NCBI GenBank assembly: GCA_002415085.1
Contig: DIBV01000012.1
Location: 17,964 to 81,963, forward strand
Reading direction: 5' to 3'
Length of the DNA: 64,000 bases
Origin: Arsukibacterium sp. UBA5043
Lineage (GTDB): Bacteria > Pseudomonadota > Gammaproteobacteria > Enterobacterales > Alteromonadaceae
The translations under genes were made by a program, and so were the position numbers. Of this stretch, positions 1-8,812 are shown one piece after another. Below the pieces are notes generated by a model. That model made no database searches. It had not been told where the DNA came from and was given only the letters and a program-made list of their open reading frames with translations. Every line of letters begins with the position of its first letter. The stretch's first letter is position 1.

Positions 1-871
1 TTTCCTGGCTGCGACGTGCCGCCAGAAAATCACCATCAGCGTGGTCTGGCAAAATACGGTTTACCACCAGACCTGCCAGTGGCAGCTTTTCCTGCATCAG
101 GCTTTGTACGGCACGGCTGGTTTCCAGAATTGGCAGCTTTTCCGGGGTCAGTACAAATAGCAGAGCGCTTCGCTGGCTATCGGTTAAGATCTCGCGGGTG
201 CGCTGTAATAAACGTTGGCGGGCTAACAAGGTTTTGGTAATGGCTTTATTGCGCTGATTCATACCGGCAGTGGCATGCTCGTTAGGGTCTGCCAGCGGGT
301 TAGCCACGTCGCGGCCGGCTTTGGGCGTTAAGTGACCCAAAACGTCGGCCAGCTTTTCTGAGCGTTTATTGGCATTAAGCAGGCCCTGAGTCCAGGCCGC
401 CATGGCCTCAGGCAGGCTGAGTAAACGCAAAGTATGGCCGGTGGGAGCCGTGTCGAAAATGACTAAATCGTAATCTGTTAAGCCCTGTTCAATGACATTC
501 GCCATTCGCTCCAGCATCGCTGCTTCCTGCGCGCCTGGCGACTGGGCGGTTAAACGCATTTGCCGTTCTATTTCGCTGTACATTTCTGGCCGGGTAAAGC
601 GTTTCAGCTGCGCACTGACGTTGGCTAAATGCCGGGCTACTTCGCGATCAGGATCTAACTCCAACGCATCCAGATCAGGGGCTAAGCGGGTGATGGTATC
701 GCCAATCGGTCGGTTAAAGGCATCGCTCAGGCTATGCGCGGGATCGGTTGATACCAGTAATACCTTTTTACCACGGCTTGTAGCCAATAGTGCCAGCGCG
801 GAAGACGTGGTGGTTTTACCAACCCCGCCTTTACCACCCACCAATAGCAAGCGTTTATCGGTTAACAACAT
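1..871 (-). CDS. ArsA/GET3-like ATPase, C-terminus cut by window edge
   Basis: About 290 N-terminal residues are visible and the frame runs open off the left edge. The protein begins MLLTDKRLLLVGGKGGVGKT, so a deviant Walker A loop lies near residues 13-20. It is followed by a TDPAHS switch-like motif near residue 42 and a FDTAPTGHTLRLL motif, the signature set of the ArsA/GET3 (TRC40) family. Relatives either energise arsenite export or chaperone tail-anchored membrane proteins; no arsB or arsR is seen here, so a classical arsenic role is not supported. The start ATG lies inside the last codons of the preceding 90-residue gene (overlap ATGTTGTTAA), which implies translational coupling. The family call is firm; the substrate is unknown. 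Confidence 0.88.
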   Translation of the reverse strand, partial: MLLTDKRLLLVGGKGGVGKTTTSSALALLATSRGKKVLLVSTDPAHSLSDAFNRPIGDTITRLAPDLDALELDPDREVARHLANVSAQLKRFTRPEMYSEIERQMRLTAQSPGAQEAAMLERMANVIEQGLTDYDLVIFDTAPTGHTLRLLSLPEAMAAWTQGLLNANKRSEKLADVLGHLTPKAGRDVANPLADPNEHATAGMNQRNKAITKTLLARQRLLQRTREILTDSQRSALLFVLTPEKLPILETSRAVQSLMQEKLPLAGLVVNRILPDHADGDFLAARRSQE

Positions 872-1134
872 TTAATATTATCCAGCGGTGAGTGCTCCAT
901 GCCCATCCGGGTATGCCAGTCGTGAAACCGTTCCATCAGAACCGGTTGCAATTCCAATGTGTAATAACTGGCCGGGTTAGGCACGCCCATCATTTCTGAA
1001 AAAATCAGCAACATAAATAAATCATCCTGCTCGCGCTTTGCCCGGGCGATAGCGCTGCGATAGGGCGCGTTGTAGGCTTCCTCGGCGTAAAAACTGGCCT
1101 GGCGCAGCCAGGCCTTTATGCTATTTAGCTTCAT
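862..1134 (-). CDS. Small protein with terminal Cys-Cys (cory-CC-star type)
   Basis: A 90-residue soluble-looking protein rich in aromatic and charged residues, whose last two residues are Cys-Cys directly before the stop. It matches my recollection of the NCBI family called cory-CC-star protein, named for that invariant Cys-Cys-stop ending. Its start overlaps the stop of the CstA gene by ATGA, and its stop overlaps the start of the ArsA/GET3-like gene by ten bases, so all three are probably co-translated. There is no signal peptide or membrane segment. The function is unknown. The conserved dithiol tail could bind a metal, form a disulfide, be acylated, or be the part recognised by the neighbouring ATPase; these are inferences. 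Confidence 0.75.
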   Translation of the reverse strand: MKLNSIKAWLRQASFYAEEAYNAPYRSAIARAKREQDDLFMLLIFSEMMGVPNPASYYTLELQPVLMERFHDWHTRMGMEHSPLDNIKCC

Positions 1135-2816
1135 GTTTCATCTGTTGCCGGACTGGCTTTATTGGCTTTAATTTGTTTTGTTAGCGTCGAAGTGCATTCC
1201 AGAGATACCAGAATTGCCGCTGCCAGCACCACTAAATCCAGGGTAAACAAAAACCAATCACCCTTGTCGTAAAAGCTTTTTAACTGCGTTAGCAAAGCCA
1301 GGGTGGTCATCACCAACAAGAACACTAATGGTCCCAGGGTGTACCACATAGGCCGGCGTTTTTTAACCAGCATAACGGTAATAACCAATAACGTTAAACC
1401 CGCCAGCAGCTGGTTTGTGGTACCAAACAGAGGCCAGATTAACATACCACCCGAGCCATCACCGCCAGCACCAAACGCCAATAATAAACAGGTTGCTACT
1501 GCCAGCATGGTTGCCGGCGCCGCTTTTTGCATCCAGCCAATATTATAAATATGGCCCCACTCCTGAAAAATATAACGTTGCAGTCGCAGACCGGTATCCA
1601 TGGTGGTGCCGGCAAATAATACTACCATTACCGTTAACAGGGTTTGCGCCAGCACCGTATCCAGGCCAACGCCTTGCTGCAGAATATTGGCGCCGCCATT
1701 AATAAAGGCTGAGACGCCACCTTGACCAAAACTGTGGTAGATAGCCTGCCAGTCAGCCAGAGACGCAAAGCCCGCGGTAGCCGCAATAATAGCGGCTAAG
1801 GCCAGGGAGCCCTCACCGACGGCACCAAAATAGCCAACAAAACGAACATCGGGCTCTTTGTCCAGTTGTTTGGAAGTGGTACCACTGGAAACTAAACCAT
1901 GAAAGCCGGAAATGGCACCGCAGGCAATGGTGACGAATAGCAATGGGATCATTGACGGGGTGTTTTCTGGCAAATCAGTATTAAAGGCTGGAGCCACTAA
2001 CTCCGGGCCGGAAATTAGCACGGCGCCATATAACAGAATTAAACCGATAAACAGTTGAATACCGTTAATATAGTCACGCGGTTGCAGTAACATCCAAACC
2101 GGCAGTAATGAGGCGATGGCGGCATAACCAAATAAAATAATAATCCAGCTTTGGTTATCACTCAGTGGACCCAGTGTTTCAGGCAGGGCCAGTGGTAACA
2201 TCGGGCCTGCATAAATCATCGCATAGAGCGCAACCACGCCAATGATGGTGACCATTAGCAGATTAATCAGTTTGCGGTAGATCAACTGGCCAATAATCAG
2301 GGCAACGACTATGGCACCCCAGACCGGGAGAGTGGCACTGGGAAAGTTAATTAACTGACCGGCAATCACCACTGCGAATACGGCATTAACCATCAGCAGC
2401 ACCAGGAAAATCACGATCATAAAGATGCTGCGGGCACGGTTACCGACAATGTCGCCTGTTAATGAACCTATCGATTTCGCTTTGTTGCGGGCACTGGCCC
2501 AGATGGCACCTGCATCGTGCACACCAGCGAAAAAGATAGTGCCAAATACTACCCACAAAAATGCGGGTACCCAGCCCCAGATCACCGCGATAGCGGGGCC
2601 AATTATCGGTGCTGCACCTGCAACAGAGGTAAAATGATGGCCCCATAAAATATATTTATTGGTAGGAACGTAATCGATACCATCCTGCATTTCATGGGCT
2701 GGTGTGCGAAAATGCGGGCTGACTTTAAATATTTTCTCGCAGATAAACTTAGAGTAGACGAAATAGCCCAGCGCCATGGCGCCAAGCCCCATCAACATCA
2801 AAAATATCGCATTCAT
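1131..2816 (-). CDS. cstA: CstA-family carbon starvation / pyruvate transporter
   Basis: A 561-residue polytopic inner-membrane protein of the CstA family, which takes up pyruvate or peptides during carbon starvation. The N-terminal part carries the family hallmarks: YVPTNKYILWGHHFTSVAGAAP near residue 50, GPAIAVIWGW after it, then FFAGVHDAGAIWAS. It is shorter than the roughly 700-residue E. coli CstA, in line with the compact CstA subgroup. A GAGGG Shine-Dalgarno sequence lies just upstream of the ATG. It is the first gene of an operon with the Cys-Cys protein and the ArsA-like ATPase. No partner sensor kinase (BtsS/YpdA type) is visible. Exact substrate is not readable from sequence. Confidence 0.9.
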   Translation of the reverse strand: MNAIFLMLMGLGAMALGYFVYSKFICEKIFKVSPHFRTPAHEMQDGIDYVPTNKYILWGHHFTSVAGAAPIIGPAIAVIWGWVPAFLWVVFGTIFFAGVHDAGAIWASARNKAKSIGSLTGDIVGNRARSIFMIVIFLVLLMVNAVFAVVIAGQLINFPSATLPVWGAIVVALIIGQLIYRKLINLLMVTIIGVVALYAMIYAGPMLPLALPETLGPLSDNQSWIIILFGYAAIASLLPVWMLLQPRDYINGIQLFIGLILLYGAVLISGPELVAPAFNTDLPENTPSMIPLLFVTIACGAISGFHGLVSSGTTSKQLDKEPDVRFVGYFGAVGEGSLALAAIIAATAGFASLADWQAIYHSFGQGGVSAFINGGANILQQGVGLDTVLAQTLLTVMVVLFAGTTMDTGLRLQRYIFQEWGHIYNIGWMQKAAPATMLAVATCLLLAFGAGGDGSGGMLIWPLFGTTNQLLAGLTLLVITVMLVKKRRPMWYTLGPLVFLLVMTTLALLTQLKSFYDKGDWFLFTLDLVVLAAAILVSLECTSTLTKQIKANKASPATDET

Positions 2817-2894
2817 TCAACACCCTCTGACCAGACCTAAGACTGCTAAGCATAGTACATTAGTGAAGGTAGGATCGGCATGCGACCAAAGTCT

Positions 2895-2926
2895 AACACA
2901 AGCTTAGCAGGGGCTAAGCTTGTGTT
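2895..2926 (-). terminator. Strong hairpin downstream of ydbL
   Basis: A perfect 14-bp inverted repeat (aacacaagcttagc / gctaagcttgtgtt) with a four-base loop lies just after the ydbL stop, between ydbL and the cstA promoter region. There is no clear U-tract on either strand, so it may terminate inefficiently or protect the 3' end of the ydbHL transcript. Confidence 0.5.
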
Positions 2927-2940
2927 GCATCAGGCTCAGA

Positions 2941-3318
2941 CTAACGCTTCTGCAGCCACTTGCCATCGATCAGAATGAAATGGCCGCTGGCGGTTCGTTC
3001 AATGGCTTTCTGACCAGCGATAGCTTCGACATCGGCTACCGCAATATCATTTTGCTTTGCCATTCTGACGTATTCTGCCCGCCTGGCATCGTTAATCAGT
3101 TTTACCACCGCTTCGGCATCTGCAGAGCTTTCGACTACGCCCAGATAACCATTAGGTTGCTCGCCCACCAGGCCCTGAACTTTAGCCTGACTTAATGCGG
3201 CCATGGCTTGTTGTAAGTTCATCGCCATTACCGGCAAGCTTGCTGCAAACACCAAGCCGACAAGCAGCAGGCGGGTTTTGCCAAATCGTTTTTTGGTATT
3301 GCTAATTATGTGTTTCAT
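2941..3318 (-). CDS. ydbL: YdbL-family periplasmic protein (DUF1318)
   Basis: A 125-residue protein with an N-terminal signal peptide (hydrophobic core LLLVGLVFAASLPVMA after basic residues), followed by a small DUF1318 domain with the MNLQQAMAALSQAKVQGLVGE start and a conserved NGYLG segment. I chose the ATG at 3318 because AAGGAAAC sits just before it; an upstream in-frame ATG would overlap ynbE by 38 bases. In E. coli YdbL acts with YdbH and YnbE, probably as a chaperone of the bridge complex. It is the last gene of the three-gene operon and is followed by a strong hairpin. Confidence 0.85.
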   Translation of the reverse strand: MKHIISNTKKRFGKTRLLLVGLVFAASLPVMAMNLQQAMAALSQAKVQGLVGEQPNGYLGVVESSADAEAVVKLINDARRAEYVRMAKQNDIAVADVEAIAGQKAIERTASGHFILIDGKWLQKR

Positions 3319-3328
3319 TGCTGTTTCC

Positions 3329-3517
3329 TTAAAATAAGCCACTGTTTTCACTGAATAAGTCATCAAGTTGTTTATCTACCTTAATATAAATTTCATGCTG
3401 AATTTTGACGTTCAGATTAATATTTATTGGCTCGTTAGGTAGCTCTACCTGAACTTTTGGCGTACACGCTAGCAATAGTAAGCTTGCTGTTGCCAGCACT
3501 GTGGCTAATCGTCTCAT
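3329..3517 (-). CDS. ynbE: YnbE-family outer-membrane lipoprotein
   Basis: A 62-residue lipoprotein. The signal peptide ends in the lipobox LLAC, giving a mature protein that starts at Cys18. The short mature part holds the conserved NEPININLNVKIQHEI stretch, which in the family forms a beta-strand that augments the C-terminal end of YdbH. The start codon overlaps the ydbH stop by four bases (ATGA) and the gene sits ten bases before ydbL. In E. coli YnbE is thought to dock the YdbH bridge to the outer membrane. Small size and the tight operon make the call secure. Confidence 0.88.
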   Translation of the reverse strand: MRRLATVLATASLLLLACTPKVQVELPNEPININLNVKIQHEIYIKVDKQLDDLFSENSGLF

Positions 3518-6171
3518 GGCTTCTCTCCGTTGGCGGCAGCCGCCTGTTGTTGTTTAAGATATTTTTGTACCCGTTTAGTGATAACTTCATTTAATTTGTT
3601 GGTTAACTGCAGACTGGTAATCAGGGCGGGTAAATCCTCTTCCAGGTTGACATTTAAATTAATGGCACGGCCTTGCTGCAGATTTGGATTGCTGCCCTGC
3701 AATTTTAAGCCGAGGTTGAGTTTACCACTGGTGTCATAAGTGATTGTGCTACTAAGCACGGTGTACTGAAAGTTCTCCAGCGCATCAAACACCAGCTTCA
3801 TGTTGCTGTTAGTTTTCGCCATAGCACCTGCGCTCGCTGACTGATATTGCAGACGGCCACCCGGTGCCTCAGCAGCAATATTGCCATCGCTAACACTTAT
3901 TCCTTTGGCATTGATCGCAACGGGGACTTTGCCAGAGAGTTTGCCGTTGCCTGTTAAGTCACTGGAGGGGTGCTGCTGCAGCAGGCTGGCTAAGTCAATC
4001 TGGTGAAGTTCCAGAATAAGCTGGTTTTCTGACTTGCTGAAATCCAGTTGCTGCTGATTGGCAGTGACTTTACCTTGCATTAACTGTAATTCTGCCTGAC
4101 GTATATTAACGCTTAGCTGTTCCGGTGCCGCGAGCGGCAGCTCGACTGCAGCGCTGATATTCAGCGGCCCCATCTCAATACCATGATTTAAGCGGTTAAG
4201 CCGTAAGTTATCGGAATTAAGTTGCAGGGTATTAGGGTTAACTGTGACATCAACAGTGGCATTTAAACCGGCAAACAGACTGCGATCGTAAATGCCGCCC
4301 ACATCTCCCAGCTGCAACTGACTACTGCCAGTTAACTGGTTATTATCCAGCAATACACGGCCACTGGCGCTGAGTTTGCCCCGGTTTAATGTCAGAAGTT
4401 CAGGCCAGTCACTGATGGTTTTTGTCAGCGGGTTGCCGGCCAGTAAAAATACTTCAGCCAGCTGCCATTGTCCTGTCAGCCTGCTGGTTGCAGGCTGATA
4501 TGTCAGTTGGTGTGCCAGCGTGATACCGGCATCATTACTAAGCTGGCCGTCTTCAATAGTTAATTGCGCCGGTTTACCCCTGAGCAGGCCCTGCCATTGC
4601 CAGTTCTGGCTAGGCAGGGCCGGAACACTAAGTGTATTGACGTTTAGATCCAGTTTGCTGCTAAAAGCGGTCAGGCCGGTTTCATCGCCATTGAACTGAC
4701 TGTTTTGCAGCAATAATCTAAAGTCGCGTGCAGAGAAGGTGTCGCTGCTAAAGCCGCCACTGAGGCTGCTGTTATCAGAGAGCTGAAACTGCCAGCTGTC
4801 AGCCTGCCAATGACCACTAAGCTGGGTTTCTACGGCAAGCGATGTCACTGTTACCGCCTTGTTTGCTAACTCCAGGCGGGCAATATTGGCGCTGAAGTCC
4901 GCCTTTTCAAGCCTGAACGCCGGACTGCCACTGAGATCAACAGTAAGCTCGCTGTCCAGGGTAAAACGGCTGTCGCCGTCGCTACTTAACTGCAGCTGCA
5001 AAGGCAGGGCGGTCAGATTAAGCGGCTCAGCGGCATTGGCACTGACGGTAAATTGCAGCGGACTCAATCTCAAGCCGTATTCGCTTAGGGTCGCTGACAT
5101 TTCCAGCTCAGACAGCCGGCCTGCGGCATTAAATTGCCAACGCTCAACAAGCTGGTTCTTCAGACGCAGCTCACCATTAAGCTCGCCCTGAATCAAACCA
5201 AACGCTGGCAGGTAAAACGGATCGGGCGCACGGGCAATAAGCGTCGCCTCTATATCATGGCTGCTTAATAAGGTGCTGAGATCGCCATCAGCCGGTAATT
5301 GCCAATGTAATTTGCTGTAAAGCTGCACCGGTTGCTGAAACTGTGTCAGCCAGGCTGCTGGCAGGTTAACCCCCCATTGTTGCAACACTGTCTGGTTGGC
5401 AGATGATGGTGGTGAGAGCGCTACTACAATTTCAGTTATTGCCTGCCCGCTTGCCGGGTTAAGTTGCTGCCTGATACTCAGACCAATCTGGTTTTCCTGC
5501 TGTAAGGTCAATTGCAATTCGGGCTCTGGTGCTGGCTGATATCGGGCATCGATTAAGAAATTGCTAATAGCTGAATCACTATCCTGTACTGCGCTCGCTG
5601 CCTGCAGCTGTGGCCTGACAGTCAGCTGGCTTTGCCAATAAGCGGTGTCAGGCTGCATCGTGTCCTGTATTAGCTCCTGCGGTGTATGCTGCAGATCTGC
5701 AAAATAACTCAGATAGCCGTTTACCCGCAGCTGACATTGCCCTGTAGGGCAGGGCAAGTGCAGCAGGGTATCGGTTAGCTGAATATGTTTTGGCAACCAG
5801 TCTGGCAGCTGCCAGGTGGCGGGCAGCGTTAACGCGTTGTCTGTCGCCGGGGTGGAGGACGCAACGGAGTGGTCAAGTGTTATGTCAGCGGGGCCAAAGC
5901 TGATGTGTTGCAAAGCCGGTTTAAATGCAGCCGGCCATTGCCAGTTCAGCTCGACGTTTTGCAAGTCTATCTGATGCAGGGCACCATTTTGCTGCAGTTG
6001 AAAACGGACACTGGCCAATGACGCGCTACGCAGCGTTACTCTGCTAAAATCCAGCTGCAAATTGTTAATACCGGCCTGGGCAATTTGTTGCTGTAAATAC
6101 CAGTAGCCCGCGGCAGCGAGTAGCGGTAACCCAATTGCGAAAATCAGCAGTGCTTTTAAAAAACGTTTCAT
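3514..6171 (-). CDS. ydbH: YdbH, AsmA-like intermembrane phospholipid transport protein
   Basis: An 885-residue protein with one N-terminal transmembrane anchor (FLKALLIFAIGLPLLAAAGYWYL) and a very long beta-rich periplasmic part full of alternating polar and hydrophobic strands and QLQL-type repeats. The C-terminal 200 residues (GNGKLSGKVPVAINAKGISV, then NLNVNLEEDLPALITSLQL) match the YdbH dicarboxylate-transport domain region. Members of this AsmA-like group, with TamB and YhdP, carry phospholipid to the outer membrane through a hydrophobic groove. I start at 6171 because the ATG 21 bases upstream has no ribosome binding site. It leads the ydbH-ynbE-ydbL operon, as in E. coli. Confidence 0.88.
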   Translation of the reverse strand: MKRFLKALLIFAIGLPLLAAAGYWYLQQQIAQAGINNLQLDFSRVTLRSASLASVRFQLQQNGALHQIDLQNVELNWQWPAAFKPALQHISFGPADITLDHSVASSTPATDNALTLPATWQLPDWLPKHIQLTDTLLHLPCPTGQCQLRVNGYLSYFADLQHTPQELIQDTMQPDTAYWQSQLTVRPQLQAASAVQDSDSAISNFLIDARYQPAPEPELQLTLQQENQIGLSIRQQLNPASGQAITEIVVALSPPSSANQTVLQQWGVNLPAAWLTQFQQPVQLYSKLHWQLPADGDLSTLLSSHDIEATLIARAPDPFYLPAFGLIQGELNGELRLKNQLVERWQFNAAGRLSELEMSATLSEYGLRLSPLQFTVSANAAEPLNLTALPLQLQLSSDGDSRFTLDSELTVDLSGSPAFRLEKADFSANIARLELANKAVTVTSLAVETQLSGHWQADSWQFQLSDNSSLSGGFSSDTFSARDFRLLLQNSQFNGDETGLTAFSSKLDLNVNTLSVPALPSQNWQWQGLLRGKPAQLTIEDGQLSNDAGITLAHQLTYQPATSRLTGQWQLAEVFLLAGNPLTKTISDWPELLTLNRGKLSASGRVLLDNNQLTGSSQLQLGDVGGIYDRSLFAGLNATVDVTVNPNTLQLNSDNLRLNRLNHGIEMGPLNISAAVELPLAAPEQLSVNIRQAELQLMQGKVTANQQQLDFSKSENQLILELHQIDLASLLQQHPSSDLTGNGKLSGKVPVAINAKGISVSDGNIAAEAPGGRLQYQSASAGAMAKTNSNMKLVFDALENFQYTVLSSTITYDTSGKLNLGLKLQGSNPNLQQGRAINLNVNLEEDLPALITSLQLTNKLNEVITKRVQKYLKQQQAAAANGEKP

Positions 6172-6292
6172 AGGTTGTCCAATGGCACCCATCAGCTAAG
6201 TTATTAACTGCCAACAATAAATGTTACTGTAGTTTAGCCTACCTGAATAAGTTCTGAATTAGCAAGTTTGCTCTTTGCCGCTAAACGCGTTG

Positions 6293-6318
6293 AAAAAAAA
6301 GGCAGCCCGCGGGCTGCC
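6293..6318 (-). terminator. Intrinsic terminator of the M28 peptidase gene
   Basis: The 18-base palindrome ggcagcccgcgggctgcc at 6301-6318 is followed, on the minus strand, by eight U residues (the a-run at 6293-6300). It lies 33 bases after the peptidase stop and is a textbook rho-independent terminator for that gene. Confidence 0.88.
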
Positions 6319-6350
6319 CTTATCTGAGTTGCTATTCAGTTAGCGGTGCT

Positions 6351-8048
6351 TTACTGCCGAGCTGCAGCAGAAGCATCACGAATAGCTCTGAATTCGTTAC
6401 CTTGATACCAGTTTGGCCACTGCCGGCTGTTTGCCAGTTCGTTACCTACCCGGTAATACAGAAACAAATCCTGCTGAGCGCCGCGAAGGTCAAAATCGGC
6501 ACGCCATTCGTCTCCTACCTTATGATAGCAGCAGCGGTTATATTCAGCGCGCTGCGCTGCGCCCCATTCAGCACCGTGCTGATAGTGGTCATTGCCGCCC
6601 TTTGCATATAAAATAGGTACGCCTTTTTTCGACAGATTAAAGTGATCAGAGCGATAGGCAATACCCGCTTCCGGATTTGGCTCTTGCACCGCGTAGCGGC
6701 CTTGCTGCTGGGTATACTTCACCAGAATTTGCTCTACTTCGGTATTGCCCAAACCAACAATAACCATGTCTTTCATCGGGCCATACATGTTCATTACATC
6801 CATATTAACGGCAGCAACGGTTTTTTCCAGTGGAAATACCGGGTTGGCGGCATACCAGGCTGAGCCCAGTAAGCCCCGTTCTTCTGCCGTTACCAATACA
6901 AAAGCAATAGAACGTTCGGGTTGCGGCTGTTTAGCAAAATGTTCGGCCAATGCAATCACCGCGCCGGTGCCACTGGCATTGTCCTGAGCGCCATTAAACA
7001 CTTTATTGTCCGGGTTGGAAAAATCCATGCCCAGGTGATCCCAGTGCGCCATATACAGTACGTATTCGTCGGGATATTTACTGCCTTCAATATAACCAAC
7101 CACATTACTTGAGGTCAGTTCACGCAGATTATTGTTAACGGTAACCGATGCTTTGGCATTCAGCGCTACCGGGCTAAAATTGGGATCCAACGCCTTTTTA
7201 TGCATGGTGGCTAAATCAGTGCCCGCATTGGCGAACAGTTTTTCAGCAGACTCAGTGGTTAACCAGCCTTCGACTTTGGCCCGGTCCATGTTTTTGTTCT
7301 CATTAACCAGGTCAAATTTAATTGGTGAACCATGGGCTACTACTCCCCAGCCATAACTGGCCGGTGCGGTTTCGTGAATAATCAGGGCCATCGCCGCACC
7401 CTGGCGGGCTGCTTCCTCGAATTTGTAGGTCCAGCGGCCATAGTAGGTCATGGCATTGCCATTAAACAGTTCCGGATCCTGAGTAGCATAACCGGGATCA
7501 TTAACAAACATCACCACGGTTTTACCTTTTACATCCAGGCCTTCGTAATCATTCCAGTTGTACTCGGGGGCTACAATGCCGTAGCCAACAAATACCATCT
7601 CGCTGTCTTCTACCGATACCTGCTCGGTAACCCGGGTGGTCCAGGCAATCATTTCATCCCGGTATTTAAAGCTTTGTGGCAGGTTTTCACCGGTTAAGGT
7701 CATATCCGATACTTGTTTCGGATCGATTTGCACCAGCGATACCGGTTGCTTGTAACTGTCGCCGTCTATTGGCTTTAAGCCAATCCGTTTAAAATTTTGT
7801 TCCAGATAGGCGACGGTGAGTTCTTCACCTTTGGTTGCTGGCGCGCGGCCCTGAAATTCATCCGAGGCCAGGGTTTTAATATATTCGCCCAACCGTGGGT
7901 TAAATTCAGTATCGACCAGTTCAGCAGTTGGTTCAGGGTTAACCTGGCTGTCGCTGGCAGGCACTGCCGGTTCTTTAGAGCAGGCGCTAAGGGTCAGTGC
8001 GCCTGCCAGGATCATAACAAGTGGTGAAAACTTTACAGACGTTTTCAT
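6351..8048 (-). CDS. M28-family metallopeptidase lipoprotein
   Basis: A 565-residue exported zinc peptidase. The signal peptide ends in a lipobox with Cys23 (LTLSAC). A PA-like insert lies roughly at residues 150-290. The M28 zinc centre is visible: AHWDHLG supplies a His, GAQDNASGTGAVI the bridging Asp, TAEERGLLGS the catalytic and zinc Glu residues, and SDHFNLSKKGVP the last His. Such enzymes remove N-terminal amino acids from peptides outside the cytoplasm. The gene stands alone with its own terminator; the next upstream gene in the same direction is an unknown secreted protein 49 bases away, so they may be co-transcribed. Confidence 0.92.
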   Translation of the reverse strand: MKTSVKFSPLVMILAGALTLSACSKEPAVPASDSQVNPEPTAELVDTEFNPRLGEYIKTLASDEFQGRAPATKGEELTVAYLEQNFKRIGLKPIDGDSYKQPVSLVQIDPKQVSDMTLTGENLPQSFKYRDEMIAWTTRVTEQVSVEDSEMVFVGYGIVAPEYNWNDYEGLDVKGKTVVMFVNDPGYATQDPELFNGNAMTYYGRWTYKFEEAARQGAAMALIIHETAPASYGWGVVAHGSPIKFDLVNENKNMDRAKVEGWLTTESAEKLFANAGTDLATMHKKALDPNFSPVALNAKASVTVNNNLRELTSSNVVGYIEGSKYPDEYVLYMAHWDHLGMDFSNPDNKVFNGAQDNASGTGAVIALAEHFAKQPQPERSIAFVLVTAEERGLLGSAWYAANPVFPLEKTVAAVNMDVMNMYGPMKDMVIVGLGNTEVEQILVKYTQQQGRYAVQEPNPEAGIAYRSDHFNLSKKGVPILYAKGGNDHYQHGAEWGAAQRAEYNRCCYHKVGDEWRADFDLRGAQQDLFLYYRVGNELANSRQWPNWYQGNEFRAIRDASAAARQ

Positions 8049-8097
8049 AGTGGCTCCAGTTATTGAAGGTTATTTATAATTATAAGAGTGACAGTTT

Positions 8098-8694
8098 TTA
8101 GTCAGCATAGCCCCAGGGGGTTGGCGGTAACGCGACTGGTTGGGTCAGGTCAAAATCAACCCGGAATTCCCGGCCTTCCCGGATAAGCCGGTAGCTGAAT
8201 TTTTCCGGGTAGATAAACATTTGCCAGATATTGGTATTAGACTGCGGAATACCGCGGGCGCTGAACAGCTCTTTTGAATACTGATCGGCGGGAAACGACT
8301 GGACGTTAGCCCAGCCTGCATCGAGTGTCTGGCCGCCATACATGGTTTGCTCATCATGGCTGCCATCGGCATTTCGATGGTCATGCTTCAGGGTAAGGCC
8401 AGAGCCGGTTTTGCTGATAATCCAGGTACGGGAATGATCGTCGGCCACGTGAAACGGAATGTGCAGTTGCTGGTCGGTGCATTTTCTGACATGCATAATC
8501 AGCGCACCCTCAAAGCCTGGGGCCGGTGGATTATCGACCGCAATATTGCCGGCGAAAGCTTTGCCGCACAGCGCTTTTAACTGATTAAAAAAAGCATCAT
8601 GGCTTGCGATAGAAACCAGCGGTGCGTCCTGAACAATATTGGCGCTTGCGCCCAGGCTGACTAACAGCAAGGCAGCAATCAGGGTCTTTTGCAT
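8098..8694 (-). CDS. Secreted protein of unknown function
   Basis: A 198-residue protein with a clean signal peptide (MQKTLIAALLLVSLGASA) and a mature part rich in His, Asp and aromatic residues. Two Cys (in ALCGKAF and VRKCTDQQ) could form a periplasmic disulfide. The stretch LKHDHRNADGSHDEQTMYGG reads like a beta-sandwich loop region. I do not recognise the family with confidence. It is upstream of the M28 peptidase on the same strand. Ribosome binding sequence and length support a real gene; the function is open. Confidence 0.7.
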   Translation of the reverse strand: MQKTLIAALLLVSLGASANIVQDAPLVSIASHDAFFNQLKALCGKAFAGNIAVDNPPAPGFEGALIMHVRKCTDQQLHIPFHVADDHSRTWIISKTGSGLTLKHDHRNADGSHDEQTMYGGQTLDAGWANVQSFPADQYSKELFSARGIPQSNTNIWQMFIYPEKFSYRLIREGREFRVDFDLTQPVALPPTPWGYAD

Positions 8695-8812
8695 TTTTTT
8701 CTCCTAATAAGACAACCATACTATACCTGCATTGCGTAATCTCATCAAACCAATGGCTTTTAGCTGCTATGCTAAACAGCATCCCCGACCACAGCGTTAA
8801 AACGGACTGATT

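Noticed and set aside
492-875. 127-residue open frame on the plus strand
   Set aside because: It lies fully antisense to the ArsA/GET3-like gene, whose motifs are intact; the frame is a codon-usage shadow.
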